Position numbers and translations under genes: made by a program. Below the pieces are notes generated by a model. It made no database searches. It had not been told where the DNA came from and worked only from the letters and a program-made list of their open reading frames with translations. Below are positions 8,037-17,543 of a DNA stretch of 64,000 bases, piece after piece. Each line of letters opens with the position of its first letter. The first letter of the stretch is position 1. The DNA is from an uncultured Desulfobacter sp. (GTDB lineage Bacteria > Desulfobacterota > Desulfobacteria > Desulfobacterales > Desulfobacteraceae), in contig NZ_OY762614.1 of assembly GCF_963666145.1 (NCBI RefSeq), forward strand, positions 744,001 to 808,000, given 5' to 3'.

Positions 8037-9182
8037 ATGGGTGCTGATGTATTTTTCATAGACATGACCGCCACATCAAGGGAAAACCTGCTCGATAAAT
8101 TGGAACGCCTGGTCACCACGGCCGGACTTCACAGTATCCTGGATAAAAATGATTTAACCGCGGTAAAGGTGCATTTCGGTGAACAGGGAAATACGGCCTA
8201 TATCCGGCCTGTTCTCATCCGTAAAATTATCCGGGCCATTAGAAAAGCGAACGCCACACCGTTTTTGACCGATGCCAATACCCTTTACGTGGGTACCCGT
8301 TCCGATGCCGTCTCCCATATCAAAACGGCTGTGGAAAACGGCTTTTCCTACTCGTCCATGGATGGCGCGCCGTTGATCATTGCCGACGGTCTGTTCGGTA
8401 AAAGCGAGACCGCTGTCCGGGTGGATCTCAAACATAACCGGGACGTATTTATAGGCTCGGAAATAATCAATGCCAACGCCCTGGTCTCCCTGGCCCATTT
8501 CAAGGGACACGAACTGTCCGGGTTCGGCGGCACGCTTAAAAATCTGGGGATGGGGTGTGCCTCCCGCCGGGGAAAACTGGACCAGCATTCCAATGTAAGT
8601 CCCAAAATAAAACGCAAAACCTGTGTCGGCTGCGGCCTGTGTGCCCAACATTGTCCGGGACAGGCCATCACCATTGAAAATAAAAAAGCGTATATGAACA
8701 GAGCGGACTGTATCGGGTGTGCCGAATGCATTGTGCGCTGCCCCACCCATTCCATTAACATCAACTGGAACCAGGATGTCCCCGTATTCCTGGAAAAAAT
8801 GATGGAATACACCGCCGGCGTACTCAAAAACAAAACCGGCAAATGCCTGTTTGTCAACTTTATCACAAACATCTCGCCTAAATGTGACTGTCTGCCCTAT
8901 GCTGAAGCCCCCATCTGCAACGATATCGGTGTGGTGGCATCCTGTGATCCTGTTGCCGTTGACCAGGCCAGTGCAGACCTTGTCAACCAATCCCAGGGCC
9001 TTGCATCTTCGGCATTGACCACCCATCTATCCCCAGGCGAAGACAAATTTAAGGGCCTTTACCCCGAGGTGGACTGGGAACACCAGCTGGCCTATGCCCA
9101 GGAAATAGGCCTTGGCACAAGAGAATACACCCTGACCAAATTGGAGACCCTGGCATATAAAAATCCAGGGCGGCACAGTTAA
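8037..9182 (+). CDS. DUF362 protein with two 4Fe-4S ferredoxin clusters
   Basis: A 381-residue cytosolic iron-sulfur protein. The N-terminal two thirds match the DUF362 family (motifs VKVHFGEQGNTAYIRP, LVSLAHFKGHELSGFGG with the latter near residue 165). Two ferredoxin motifs follow: cysteines 196, 199, 202, 206 (CVGCGLCAQHCP) and 225, 228, 231, 235 (CIGCAECIVRCP). DUF362-ferredoxin proteins are common in anaerobes, but their reaction is not established; electron transfer or a role in metal or cofactor handling is possible. A good ribosome site (AAGGAGAG) precedes the ATG. The next gene starts two bases after the stop, so the two are cotranscribed. Confidence 0.85.
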   Translation: MGADVFFIDMTATSRENLLDKLERLVTTAGLHSILDKNDLTAVKVHFGEQGNTAYIRPVLIRKIIRAIRKANATPFLTDANTLYVGTRSDAVSHIKTAVENGFSYSSMDGAPLIIADGLFGKSETAVRVDLKHNRDVFIGSEIINANALVSLAHFKGHELSGFGGTLKNLGMGCASRRGKLDQHSNVSPKIKRKTCVGCGLCAQHCPGQAITIENKKAYMNRADCIGCAECIVRCPTHSININWNQDVPVFLEKMMEYTAGVLKNKTGKCLFVNFITNISPKCDCLPYAEAPICNDIGVVASCDPVAVDQASADLVNQSQGLASSALTTHLSPGEDKFKGLYPEVDWEHQLAYAQEIGLGTREYTLTKLETLAYKNPGRHS

Positions 9183-9184
9183 TC

Positions 9185-10183
9185 ATGTATCTGGCAAAGG
9201 TAAAAAGACACAGGCAGACCACGTATATCCTGCGCGAATCCGTCCGGCAGGATGAACAGATGGTGAGTCGGGACATTTTTGATTTGGGACCCTGCCCCGG
9301 GGCATGGATTGATTATCCGGGCGGCAATGCCTGGTATTTAAACCCGGATCTGGAATCAAGGATTTCAACCCTGGCCAATACCTTTGACAGTGAACAGCTT
9401 GAAGACCTGTTCTGGCCCTTTATACGGCCCGCCATCCGCAGGGCGACCCAGACCTTCAGGCACCGCGGATTTAAACACTATAAACCCTTGACCCGCTGTC
9501 AAAAAGAGGCTGTTGCAAGACAGGCCCATGCCTTTGACAAACGCCGGGCCCATTTTCTCAAATTCGGCACCATGGACCAGGGTCCCATGGTGAATATGCC
9601 GGCAGTGCTTTTCAGGCAGCTGCACAACAAATCCCGGGATGAAATCGAACAGCATTTCATGGACCAGGAAAGGGTGATGCCCGCAAAAGAGCTTAAATCA
9701 TATGTATACACCGTATTGGATCTGCATCGGTTTTTCCAAGGGTTCATGGCCAAGCAGATGCCCCAGGCCCTGGACCAGGAGAAGGTGGAGGAATTTTTTA
9801 TCCAGGAGTTATGCCGACTGAATAAAGAACTTTTCGGCATGACCGGCCGGCTGCATGAATATCTGATTCGGTATGCCGTGATGTTCTTTGATCACACTTA
9901 CGCAGATTCCGTGCTGCTGGATGATATGGTCAAAGATTTCCAGTTCCGCCAAAGAAGCCGCTGGAATAAGCCACCTTCAGCCCCACAGCAAATTAAGCTT
10001 TCCCAGGCATTCAAACTGTTTAACCTGACAACAAAAGCGCTGGAAGCCATGAACAAAAAAGATCTCAGCCGGGAATTTCGGCGCCTTGCAAGGCAGCATC
10101 ATCCGGACAGGGGCGGCAGCCACGATAAATTTGTGGAACTAAACAACGCCTACCAGGCCTTGCTTGAAAAAATTTCCAAATGA
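9185..10183 (+). CDS. J-domain protein with unknown N-terminal region
   Basis: A 332-residue protein whose last 55 residues are a J domain: helix II, the HPD motif at 306-308 (QHHPDRGGS) and a helix III ending the protein. J domains stimulate the ATPase of DnaK-type chaperones and deliver clients. The first 270 residues show no family I recognise; they are rich in charged and aromatic residues and have no signal peptide or membrane segment. It lacks the Gly/Phe and zinc-finger regions of DnaJ, so it is not a general DnaJ but a specialised co-chaperone (type III). It is coupled to the DUF362-ferredoxin gene, which might be its client. Confidence 0.8.
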   Translation: MYLAKVKRHRQTTYILRESVRQDEQMVSRDIFDLGPCPGAWIDYPGGNAWYLNPDLESRISTLANTFDSEQLEDLFWPFIRPAIRRATQTFRHRGFKHYKPLTRCQKEAVARQAHAFDKRRAHFLKFGTMDQGPMVNMPAVLFRQLHNKSRDEIEQHFMDQERVMPAKELKSYVYTVLDLHRFFQGFMAKQMPQALDQEKVEEFFIQELCRLNKELFGMTGRLHEYLIRYAVMFFDHTYADSVLLDDMVKDFQFRQRSRWNKPPSAPQQIKLSQAFKLFNLTTKALEAMNKKDLSREFRRLARQHHPDRGGSHDKFVELNNAYQALLEKISK

Positions 10184-10201
10184 TAAACTTTCCGGAATTG
10201 T

Positions 10202-10230
10202 TTGACAACAAAGGGGAGGTGACGTTAAAT
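10202..10230 (+). promoter_or_regulatory. Possible sigma-70 promoter of the TonB receptor gene
   Basis: TTGACA at 10202-10207 is followed after 17 bases by TTAAAT at 10225-10230. The start codon of the receptor gene lies about 57 bases further on. The -35 box is perfect and the -10 box matches at four of six bases. Confidence 0.45.
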
Positions 10231-10286
10231 ACTATAGACATTTCACGATAATTTCTCATCATCATTGACGAAGAAAGAGGGTTCGG

Positions 10287-12314
10287 GTGTTATACGTTTT
10301 CTTTAAAAGAATAATGCTGCCGCTCCTGTTGCTGCCGGGCTTGTTCATGATTTTACCTGCCAGGTGCCCAGCTGCGCAAGCCCAAGATCTGACGACCCTT
10401 TCCATTGAAGAGCTCATGGATATCAAAGTTATTTCCGTGAGTAAAAAAAGCCAACGGCTCTCCGACAGTGCCGCCGCAATTTTCGTAATCACCCGGGAGG
10501 ATATCAGACGCTCCGGTGTCACCAGTATCCCCGATGCCCTGCGCATGGCCCCGGGCGTGAATGTGGCACGCATTGACGCCAACAAATGGGCCATCAACTG
10601 CAGAGGCTTTAACAGCCGATTTTCCCCGAGTCTCCAGGTTCTTGTTGACGGCCGCAGTGTGTATACCCCCAGTTTTTCAGGCGTTTACTGGGAAGTCACC
10701 AATGTGCTGCTTGAAGATGTTGACCGCATTGAGGTGATCCGCGGTCCCGGGGCCACCATCTGGGGGTCCAATGCCGTTAATGGGGTAATCAATATCATTA
10801 CCCGGAAAGCCAATGACACCCAGGGCGGCTTCCTGCAGACATCTGCGGGAACCGTTGAAAAAAACATGTTTTCCGCCAGATATGGCGGCACCATGGGCGA
10901 AGACAAATTCTGGCGAATTTACGCCCAACACAGGGCCCGGGATGAATTTGACCGTGTTTCCGGGGAAAAAGCAAGTGACGACTGGCAGATCAATCAAGCC
11001 GGTTTCCGTATGGATGCACGACTGTCTGCTGCCGACGATGTCATTGTCCAGGGGGATATTTACGACGGGCATATCCACCAGGACCTATATCTTTACAGCC
11101 GGACGCCGCCGTACATGGGGGAATTTCCGGTAAAAACAAACGTATCCGGGGGCAATATCATGGGCCGGTGGACAAAGGTACTTTCCGGAACGTCTGAAAT
11201 GTCGGTGAAGATGTATTACGATACCATGCAACGTTCCGAGGATATGCTCAACGAAGACCGCCGCAATGCTGATGTGGAATTCCAGCACCGTTTCAGGATG
11301 GGATTTGGCAACGATGTGATCTGGGGACTTCGCCTGCGACATTCCCAGGATGATTATGCCGGCTCAAAAGCAACGTTTATGGATCCGGAGAGCACAAACA
11401 ATCTTCTTTACTCAGCCTTTATCCAGGACGAAATATCTTTTCCCGGGGATCAGGTCAAACTGACCTTTGGTTCTAAATTTGAGCATAACGATTATACAGG
11501 TTTGGAGATTCAGCCCTCCACAAGGCTGTTGTGGAAGCCTGGTGAACATCACAGAGTGTGGGCAGCCGTTTCCCGGGCCACCCGGATTCCCTCCCGGGTC
11601 GAAGCCGATGCCGTCATTTACTTCGCCGGGACAAGCGTTGACGGCAGCCCCTATCCTTTGTACACCAGATTTTTAAATAACAAGGACCAAACGGCTGAAA
11701 CACTGTGGGCCTGGGAAGCGGGATACCGCTTTATCCCGCAGCAAAACCTTTCCATTGATCTGGCTCTGTTTTTCAATGACTATAAAGACTTAAGAATATA
11801 CTCAATCCAGAACGATGCTTATGTTGATCATGAAAACCAGATGATTATTCAGGATGTCGCCCTGAGCAACATGTCCAATGTCCAGTCCTGGGGTGCCGAA
11901 ATTTCCGTTGACCTGGCCACAGGCAGTAACGTCAAATGGACCCTTGCCTATTCACTAACGTTCCACGAATATTACAATGACGACGATTTTGAAATTGACT
12001 TTGGATTTACAAAACACCAGGTCTCTTTGAGGGGACGATTTGATTTGACAAAAAATCTGACCCTGGACGCCTGGTTTAGATATGTGGGCAAAACAAAAGC
12101 AAATTATGTATTTTATGATTCCGTCGTCTATGACATTGACGACTATGCAACCCTGGACCTGCGCCTGGGATGGCGGATCAGACCAAACCTCGAATTTTTC
12201 CTGACCGGTCAGAATCTGCTCCAGGACAGCCACCTTGAATTTGTCCAGGAAGCATTCAGTTACCCGGTGGAAGTTCCCCGCAGCGCCTATGCCGGTCTGA
12301 CCTATAAATTCTAA
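10287..12314 (+). CDS. TonB-dependent outer membrane receptor
   Basis: A 675-residue outer membrane beta barrel that would import a scarce ligand using TonB energy. A GTG start at 10287 preceded by AGAGG gives a signal peptide (hydrophobic residues 8-27, cleavage near ARCPAAQA). Residues about 45-165 form the plug domain (SDSAAAIFVITREDIRRSG, IEVIRGPGATIWGSNAVNG), and the rest is the barrel, ending in an aromatic residue (GLTYKF) as needed for barrel assembly. The ligand cannot be read from the sequence. It is followed by a YfiR-like protein and a hybrid kinase; this trio recurs in many proteobacteria and may link ligand uptake to signalling. Only 36 bases separate it from the next gene, so the three are likely one operon. 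Confidence 0.9.
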   Translation: MLYVFFKRIMLPLLLLPGLFMILPARCPAAQAQDLTTLSIEELMDIKVISVSKKSQRLSDSAAAIFVITREDIRRSGVTSIPDALRMAPGVNVARIDANKWAINCRGFNSRFSPSLQVLVDGRSVYTPSFSGVYWEVTNVLLEDVDRIEVIRGPGATIWGSNAVNGVINIITRKANDTQGGFLQTSAGTVEKNMFSARYGGTMGEDKFWRIYAQHRARDEFDRVSGEKASDDWQINQAGFRMDARLSAADDVIVQGDIYDGHIHQDLYLYSRTPPYMGEFPVKTNVSGGNIMGRWTKVLSGTSEMSVKMYYDTMQRSEDMLNEDRRNADVEFQHRFRMGFGNDVIWGLRLRHSQDDYAGSKATFMDPESTNNLLYSAFIQDEISFPGDQVKLTFGSKFEHNDYTGLEIQPSTRLLWKPGEHHRVWAAVSRATRIPSRVEADAVIYFAGTSVDGSPYPLYTRFLNNKDQTAETLWAWEAGYRFIPQQNLSIDLALFFNDYKDLRIYSIQNDAYVDHENQMIIQDVALSNMSNVQSWGAEISVDLATGSNVKWTLAYSLTFHEYYNDDDFEIDFGFTKHQVSLRGRFDLTKNLTLDAWFRYVGKTKANYVFYDSVVYDIDDYATLDLRLGWRIRPNLEFFLTGQNLLQDSHLEFVQEAFSYPVEVPRSAYAGLTYKF

Positions 12315-12353
12315 CGAAATGCCGTTTTCTGTTATGGAATTAAACTAAGCTTG

Positions 12354-12935
12354 ATGCAACCGCCAATGCATAAAATAATAAAACCGATGCTGCTTGCCTG
12401 CATCTGCCAATTTTTATTATGCATGATTACGCCAAAAACAGTTTTGTCACAAAACCTTGAAGAATATCGTGTCAAAGCGGCATTTGTGTATAATTTCACC
12501 AAGCTGATTCAATGGCCCGAAGCGGCGTTTGACAGTGATGGGGGAAAATTTAACATTGCTGTCTTCGGCAATGAACAGCTCAAAGAAAGCTTTAGCACCA
12601 TTGACGGCAAAATCAGTACCGGCCGCGTTATCTCCATCCGGTATCCGGACCCTGAATCCAACGATTTAAAAACAACACTGGCAGAAAGCCAGATCGTATT
12701 CATCAGCAGACATACGAGCTTGGAACAGGTCTTGCGGATTTTAAAAAATACCGGGGACAGACCGATTCTCACCATTGGTGAAATAAAAAGCTTCAGCCGG
12801 GCCGGAGGCATTATTCAGTTTTTCACAAGAGACGATCATCTTCATTTTGAAATCAACATTAAAAAAGCCCAGGCGCACCAGCTCAAATTCAGTTCCCGAC
12901 TGCTTAAATTGGCTGTTATTGTAAATGAAAAATGA
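12354..12935 (+). CDS. YfiR/DUF4154-family periplasmic protein
   Basis: A periplasmic protein of about 193 residues. A signal peptide (hydrophobic stretch MLLACICQFLLCMI) precedes the family hallmark EEYRVKAAFVYNFTKLIQWP. In Pseudomonas YfiR binds and represses the diguanylate cyclase YfiN from the periplasm; relatives next to histidine kinases are thought to act on the kinase's sensor domain. The ATG at 12354 was taken; a further ATG at 12366 also gives a proper signal peptide. Its stop overlaps the start of the kinase gene (ATGA), so the two products are probably made in step and may form a sensing pair. Confidence 0.85.
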   Translation: MQPPMHKIIKPMLLACICQFLLCMITPKTVLSQNLEEYRVKAAFVYNFTKLIQWPEAAFDSDGGKFNIAVFGNEQLKESFSTIDGKISTGRVISIRYPDPESNDLKTTLAESQIVFISRHTSLEQVLRILKNTGDRPILTIGEIKSFSRAGGIIQFFTRDDHLHFEINIKKAQAHQLKFSSRLLKLAVIVNEK

Positions 12936-15001
12936 TGAAACCCCCAAAAAAATTAAAACCTAATGTTGTTTCCATCAGGACCAAACTGATCCTGACCCTT
13001 GGCACTACGGCATTTTTTGCCCTGGCCATGATGGCAGGCGCCATGGTGACCTACGAAACCCATACAGCCAGAAAAAACCTGGTAAATGAACTTGCCTCCA
13101 TTGCAGACCTGATTGCATTGAACTCTTCGGTTGCCATGATGTTCAATGACCGAAAGTCGGCATTGGAAGATCTAAGTGCCCTGTCTGCAAAACAAGGCAT
13201 TGTAGGTGCCATTTTGTACGATACCCAAGGGGAAATTTACGCCCATTTCTCAAGGGATGCCGTTTCCATTGACACGCTGGCCCAAGAAGTCAAACAGCTA
13301 TGCAATCCAGGTTTTTCTCCAATTGAAATGGCAATAACCGCTCCCAAAAAGCTCAGCGGCGTTGTAAACGGCCACACCCATGTGGTCCTGCCGGTCAATT
13401 TTGAAGACAAATTTTTAGGGGCCGTTCATCTCATTGATGATATGCAGCAATTGAAAAAAAGAATGTCTGCCTATTATCTGATTGTTGCGTGCATTGGATT
13501 GATCACATTGGCGGTGGTCCTGATTCTATCTTCAAAACTGCAGTCCATATTTACCCGGCCGTTGTTCGATGTCATTGACTCCATGGGCCAGGTGACCCGG
13601 AAAAAAGATTATCGGATCAGGGTTAAAAAATACAGTGACGATGAGTTTGGTGTGCTTGTGGAACAATTTAACCAGATGATTGAAGAGATCCAGACCAGGG
13701 ACGACAGGCTCAATTCATACAGTGCAAGCCTTGAATCCAGAGTCGAACAAAGAACCCAGGATTTGACCCGGGCCAAGGAAGCGCTTGAATCAACAGTCAT
13801 TCATCTGGAAAAGGCCCAGAAAAAAGCAGAAGAGGCCAGCCAGATAAAATCCCAGTTCCTTGCCAATATGAGTCACGAAATCAGAACCCCCATGAACGGC
13901 ATTATCGGCATGACCGAAATACTGCTTTCGTCCGAACTTTCCAGTGAACAAAAGACGTTTGCAATCAACATTCAAAAATCATCCCAGATCCTGTTATCAA
14001 TTATCAGCGATATTTTAGATTTTTCCAAAATTGAAGCGGGTAAACTTGAAATTGAATCCATTGCCTTTGACGTCGGCAGCCTGGTCGCGGACATTGAATC
14101 ACTTCTCACGCCTGCCGCCAGAGATAAAAATCTGGATTTAACAGTTGATATCGCAAAGGGGACAGATCGTTTTCTATTGGGCGATCCCACCCGGATCAAG
14201 CAGATTCTAATGAATCTTGTGGGAAATGCCATCAAATTTACGGAAACAGGCGGGGTAACCATGATGGTGTCCACCGGCCCCATGGAAAACAAAGGCGTTT
14301 GTAATGACGATGACCAGGAATCCCGAATAGACCTGACCATTTCCATCAAAGACACCGGCATCGGTATTCCGCCTGAAAAGCAAAAACATCTGTTTTTACC
14401 TTTTTCCCAGGCTGACGCATCTTTTACGCGCAAATACGGCGGTACCGGACTTGGCCTTGCCATTTCGTCGGACCTGGTTTCACTTATGGGGGGCGCCATC
14501 AGATGCACCAGCAAACCGGGCCAGGGCAGCACGTTTTCTTTTGTGGTGCCGTTAAAAAAGGCAAAACAAAAAATCAACGACGCGCCGGCCGATGCGCCCA
14601 AAAACCAGCCCCCCAAGACGGATAACATCGATATTCATGTTCTGGTGGCCGAAGACAACATCACCAACCAGGACGTATTTTCAACGATGCTTAAAAAATT
14701 TGGATGCCGGGTGGATATTGCTGGCACAGGCGTTGAGGCCATTGATAAATTCGATTCATTGAAACCGGACATCATTCTCATGGATTGCCAGATGCCCAAA
14801 ATGGACGGTTATCAAGCCTGCCGGGAAATAAGGCAACACGAAGCCACGATCGGCATCCACACCCCGATCATTGCCATCACCGCCCATGCAATGTCCGAAG
14901 ATCGTGAAAAATGCAAAAAAGCCGGCATGGACGATTTCTTGACCAAACCCTTCATGATGGAAGATCTTTTGGAAATAATAAAAAAGTGGATTGACCCTTA
15001 A
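12932..15001 (+). CDS. Hybrid sensor histidine kinase with receiver domain
   Basis: A 689-residue inner-membrane protein. A membrane segment near residues 20-40 and another near 182-203 enclose a periplasmic sensor of about 140 residues resembling the CHASE8 type usually found with YfiR. HAMP follows (about 205-260), then a coiled coil, the phospho-acceptor domain (H-box NMSHEIRTPMNG, His about 315), the ATPase domain (NLVGNAIKFTETGG; DTGIGIPPEKQ; GGTGLGLAIS) and a C-terminal receiver (DIILMDCQMPKMDG, Asp about 615). It has no output domain, so the phosphoryl group must pass on to a partner not encoded here. Its TAA stop overlaps the stop of cheD on the other strand. Confidence 0.9.
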   Translation: MMKPPKKLKPNVVSIRTKLILTLGTTAFFALAMMAGAMVTYETHTARKNLVNELASIADLIALNSSVAMMFNDRKSALEDLSALSAKQGIVGAILYDTQGEIYAHFSRDAVSIDTLAQEVKQLCNPGFSPIEMAITAPKKLSGVVNGHTHVVLPVNFEDKFLGAVHLIDDMQQLKKRMSAYYLIVACIGLITLAVVLILSSKLQSIFTRPLFDVIDSMGQVTRKKDYRIRVKKYSDDEFGVLVEQFNQMIEEIQTRDDRLNSYSASLESRVEQRTQDLTRAKEALESTVIHLEKAQKKAEEASQIKSQFLANMSHEIRTPMNGIIGMTEILLSSELSSEQKTFAINIQKSSQILLSIISDILDFSKIEAGKLEIESIAFDVGSLVADIESLLTPAARDKNLDLTVDIAKGTDRFLLGDPTRIKQILMNLVGNAIKFTETGGVTMMVSTGPMENKGVCNDDDQESRIDLTISIKDTGIGIPPEKQKHLFLPFSQADASFTRKYGGTGLGLAISSDLVSLMGGAIRCTSKPGQGSTFSFVVPLKKAKQKINDAPADAPKNQPPKTDNIDIHVLVAEDNITNQDVFSTMLKKFGCRVDIAGTGVEAIDKFDSLKPDIILMDCQMPKMDGYQACREIRQHEATIGIHTPIIAITAHAMSEDREKCKKAGMDDFLTKPFMMEDLLEIIKKWIDP

Positions 15002-15594
15002 TCAAACAGGGTGATATCTCCAGGGTCATCCAGCTGCTCCCGGATTCGGTTGCGTTTGGCTTGTTCTGCGGCGGCAAGGGCTTTCATGGATGGCACACGC
15101 TTTAAAAAAACTTCACCCGTGGCAATTTGAAAAAATATTTTACGTGAATCATGTCCGCCAAAATCACGACTCAGAATCTTAATGTTTTCACTGCGAAGAA
15201 AATTAACGACAAATTCTACATTCTTTGCCCCCACCGCATTCTCCTGATCCAGGGACATCAGCATATTGGCCCCGCCGAAGGTCTTTGCAACCAACCTTTT
15301 TCGGTTTCCACCCAGCCGCATAATGGCGTTAATTAACAACTCCATGGCATTGATCCCATAGCGCGCAGAGGCATCGTATTTATTAATGTCCGGATTAAAC
15401 GGCATAAGGATATGATTCATCCCGCCGATTTTGCTGTCCGGATCATACAGACACACCGCCACACATGAGCCGAGCACTGTATGAATCACGATGTCCTGGC
15501 TGCTGACAAAATATTCTCCAATACCAATGGAGACCTGATTTACCGACCGGTCAAATGGTCCGGCTCTTTTTGAGTAAGGCATCTGCAATTTCAT
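14998..15594 (-). CDS. cheD: CheD chemoreceptor glutamine deamidase
   Basis: A 198-residue cytosolic enzyme that deamidates glutamine residues on chemoreceptors and so tunes their signalling. The family core is present: VLGSCVAVCLYD with the catalytic cysteine, and GGMNHILMP with the catalytic histidine. The C-terminal tail (about 40 residues after the last conserved block) is longer than in small CheD proteins. It is the last gene of the chemotaxis operon and overlaps the 3' end of cheB by 44 bases. Its stop codon shares the bases TTAA with the stop of the convergent hybrid kinase gene. Confidence 0.93.
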   Translation of the reverse strand: MKLQMPYSKRAGPFDRSVNQVSIGIGEYFVSSQDIVIHTVLGSCVAVCLYDPDSKIGGMNHILMPFNPDINKYDASARYGINAMELLINAIMRLGGNRKRLVAKTFGGANMLMSLDQENAVGAKNVEFVVNFLRSENIKILSRDFGGHDSRKIFFQIATGEVFLKRVPSMKALAAAEQAKRNRIREQLDDPGDITLFD

Positions 15595-16627
15595 CCAAAG
15601 GAAGAATGCTGTCTACGGCATTCAGTTTTATGGCCTCTTTGGGCATGCCGAACACCACACAGGACGCTTCATCCTGGGCAATGGTGTAAGCCCCGGCCTG
15701 TTTTAGTTCCAACATCCCCTTGGCGCCATCATCTCCCATCCCGGTCATGATGACGCCTAAAGCATTTTTTCCGGCATATCTGGCAGCAGAACGGAACAGG
15801 ACATCCACAGAGGGCCTGTGACGGGACACCAGGGGACCTTCGCGAACCTCAACATAATACCTGGAACCGCTTCGCTGGAGCAGCATGTGATAATTTCCCG
15901 GGGCGATCAATACCTGTCCCCGTAAAACAGTATCGTTATTTTCGGCCTCCTTGACAGACACAAGGCAGATTTTATCCATCCGCTCGGCAAAGGCCTTGGT
16001 AAAATTAGCGGGCATATGCTGGACCACAATCATTCCTGGAGTATCCGGGGGCAAGCGTTCAAAAAGAATTCGCAACGCTTCTGTCCCGCCGGTTGAGGCA
16101 CCCACGGCAATAACGGTTTCGGTGGTTTCGTTCACGGTCTTGCCGGCCGGATCTGGTAAAATGGCATCGGCGGTCAATTTTGGAGAGACGTTCAGGGACT
16201 TGCCGTGTTTACCCACCTTGACCATGGCAGCGGCCTTTACCGCATCACAAATTTTGATTTTTGATTCCTCAAAAAATTTTTTAGTTCCCAGGTTGGGTTT
16301 TTCAATCACCTCCACCGCACCGTTGTCCAGGGCTGACAATGCGATCTGCCCTCCCTGGCTCACCAAACTGGAACAGATGATCACAGGAATGGGGTGCTGG
16401 GCCATAATGCGTTTCAAAAAGGAGATCCCATCCATACGCGGCATTTCAACATCCAGAATAATGACATCCGGCACTTCATTACGCATCTTAGCGGCGGCAA
16501 TGATCGGATCCTGGGCCATGGCCATAATCTCAATATCCGGATCACAGGTCAGCACCTCGGATAAAGCATTTCGAACCAGGGCGGAGTCATCTACAATCAG
16601 TACTCTAATTTTTTTCCCGATGTTCAT
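15551..16627 (-). CDS. cheB: CheB chemoreceptor methylesterase/response regulator
   Basis: A 358-residue enzyme that removes methyl groups from chemoreceptor glutamates. The receiver domain (1-120) has Asp59 as the phospho-acceptor (VIILDVEMPRMDG). The esterase domain (about 165-350) shows the serine motif GASTGGTEAL, the histidine in VVQHMP and the aspartate in GMGDDGAKG. Phosphorylation by CheA relieves inhibition by the receiver. The gene lies 12 bases downstream of cheR and opposes its activity, giving sensory adaptation. Only a weak ribosome site is visible, consistent with coupling within the operon. Confidence 0.95.
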   Translation of the reverse strand: MNIGKKIRVLIVDDSALVRNALSEVLTCDPDIEIMAMAQDPIIAAAKMRNEVPDVIILDVEMPRMDGISFLKRIMAQHPIPVIICSSLVSQGGQIALSALDNGAVEVIEKPNLGTKKFFEESKIKICDAVKAAAMVKVGKHGKSLNVSPKLTADAILPDPAGKTVNETTETVIAVGASTGGTEALRILFERLPPDTPGMIVVQHMPANFTKAFAERMDKICLVSVKEAENNDTVLRGQVLIAPGNYHMLLQRSGSRYYVEVREGPLVSRHRPSVDVLFRSAARYAGKNALGVIMTGMGDDGAKGMLELKQAGAYTIAQDEASCVVFGMPKEAIKLNAVDSILPLDEIADALLKKSRTI

Positions 16628-16639
16628 TTTTGTATTCTT

Positions 16640-17503
16640 TTATCCTTTGCCGTTACCATCTTTCTGATAGATCGTGGTTTCAATTGATTTTAAAGGAAAC
16701 TGTGCATGCTGAATCACTTCCGAATGCCCCATGAAAAGAAACCCCCCCGGCCTTAAGTGAGTTAACAGCCTTTGCAGGATCTGATACTGGGTTTTTTTTT
16801 CAAAATAGATCATTACATTCCTGCAAAAAATAATGTCCATTTTCTCAATGGAGGCATAGCTTTTACTCATCAAATTCAAACGAAGCAATTTCACCTTGTT
16901 TCGAAGCTGGGGCACAATTCTAACCAGATTTTTACTGCGGTCCTTGCTGCGCAGAAAATATTTTTTCCTCAGGGCCATGGGCACCGGTTCAATCTCATCA
17001 TGGGCGTATACTGCTTTTTGAGCGACATGCAGCACCGCTGTGGAAATATCTGTGCCAAGGATGCAAAAATCAATATTGTTGTGCTGTTCTGCATATTCAG
17101 CCAATACCATGGCCAGGGTATACGGCTCATGTCCCCGGGAACAGGCAGCACTCCATACGTTTAATTTTCTGGTACCACCTGGGGAAATTGAAGAAACGAT
17201 TTTCGGCAATGCCTTTTGCGAGAGAAAAACAAATTGTCTGGATTCCCTGAAAAAATCGGTTTTATTGGTTGTGATCTGATTGATAAAAAATGTCAGCTCA
17301 TTTTTTTGGCCGTGGGGACTGAACAGGTAATCACAATATTCTTCATAGGAAGAGATATTCAGTGCATTTAAGCGTTTACGCAAACGGGACTCAACCATAC
17401 CACGCTTTGCATCGGGCATTTTGATGCCCAATTCCGTGTGGATATAGTCGCCCAATCGCCTGAAGTCGACCATATCAAGGGTGGGTTGAGGCAATAAGCT
17501 CAT
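16640..17503 (-). CDS. cheR: CheR chemoreceptor methyltransferase
   Basis: A 287-residue S-adenosylmethionine-dependent enzyme that methylates glutamates on chemoreceptors. The N-terminal helical domain (about 10-85) contacts the receptor; the C-terminal domain has the cofactor motif SAACSRGHEPYTLAM, the ILGTDIS strand and the DIIFCRNVMIYFE block typical of CheR. It has no TPR extension. It sits between cheW and cheB, 40 bases after cheW. Confidence 0.95.
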   Translation of the reverse strand: MSLLPQPTLDMVDFRRLGDYIHTELGIKMPDAKRGMVESRLRKRLNALNISSYEEYCDYLFSPHGQKNELTFFINQITTNKTDFFRESRQFVFLSQKALPKIVSSISPGGTRKLNVWSAACSRGHEPYTLAMVLAEYAEQHNNIDFCILGTDISTAVLHVAQKAVYAHDEIEPVPMALRKKYFLRSKDRSKNLVRIVPQLRNKVKLLRLNLMSKSYASIEKMDIIFCRNVMIYFEKKTQYQILQRLLTHLRPGGFLFMGHSEVIQHAQFPLKSIETTIYQKDGNGKG

Positions 17504-17543
17504 GACCTACCCTTTCCAAGGTGCCGACAGCACCCCATTGCAT

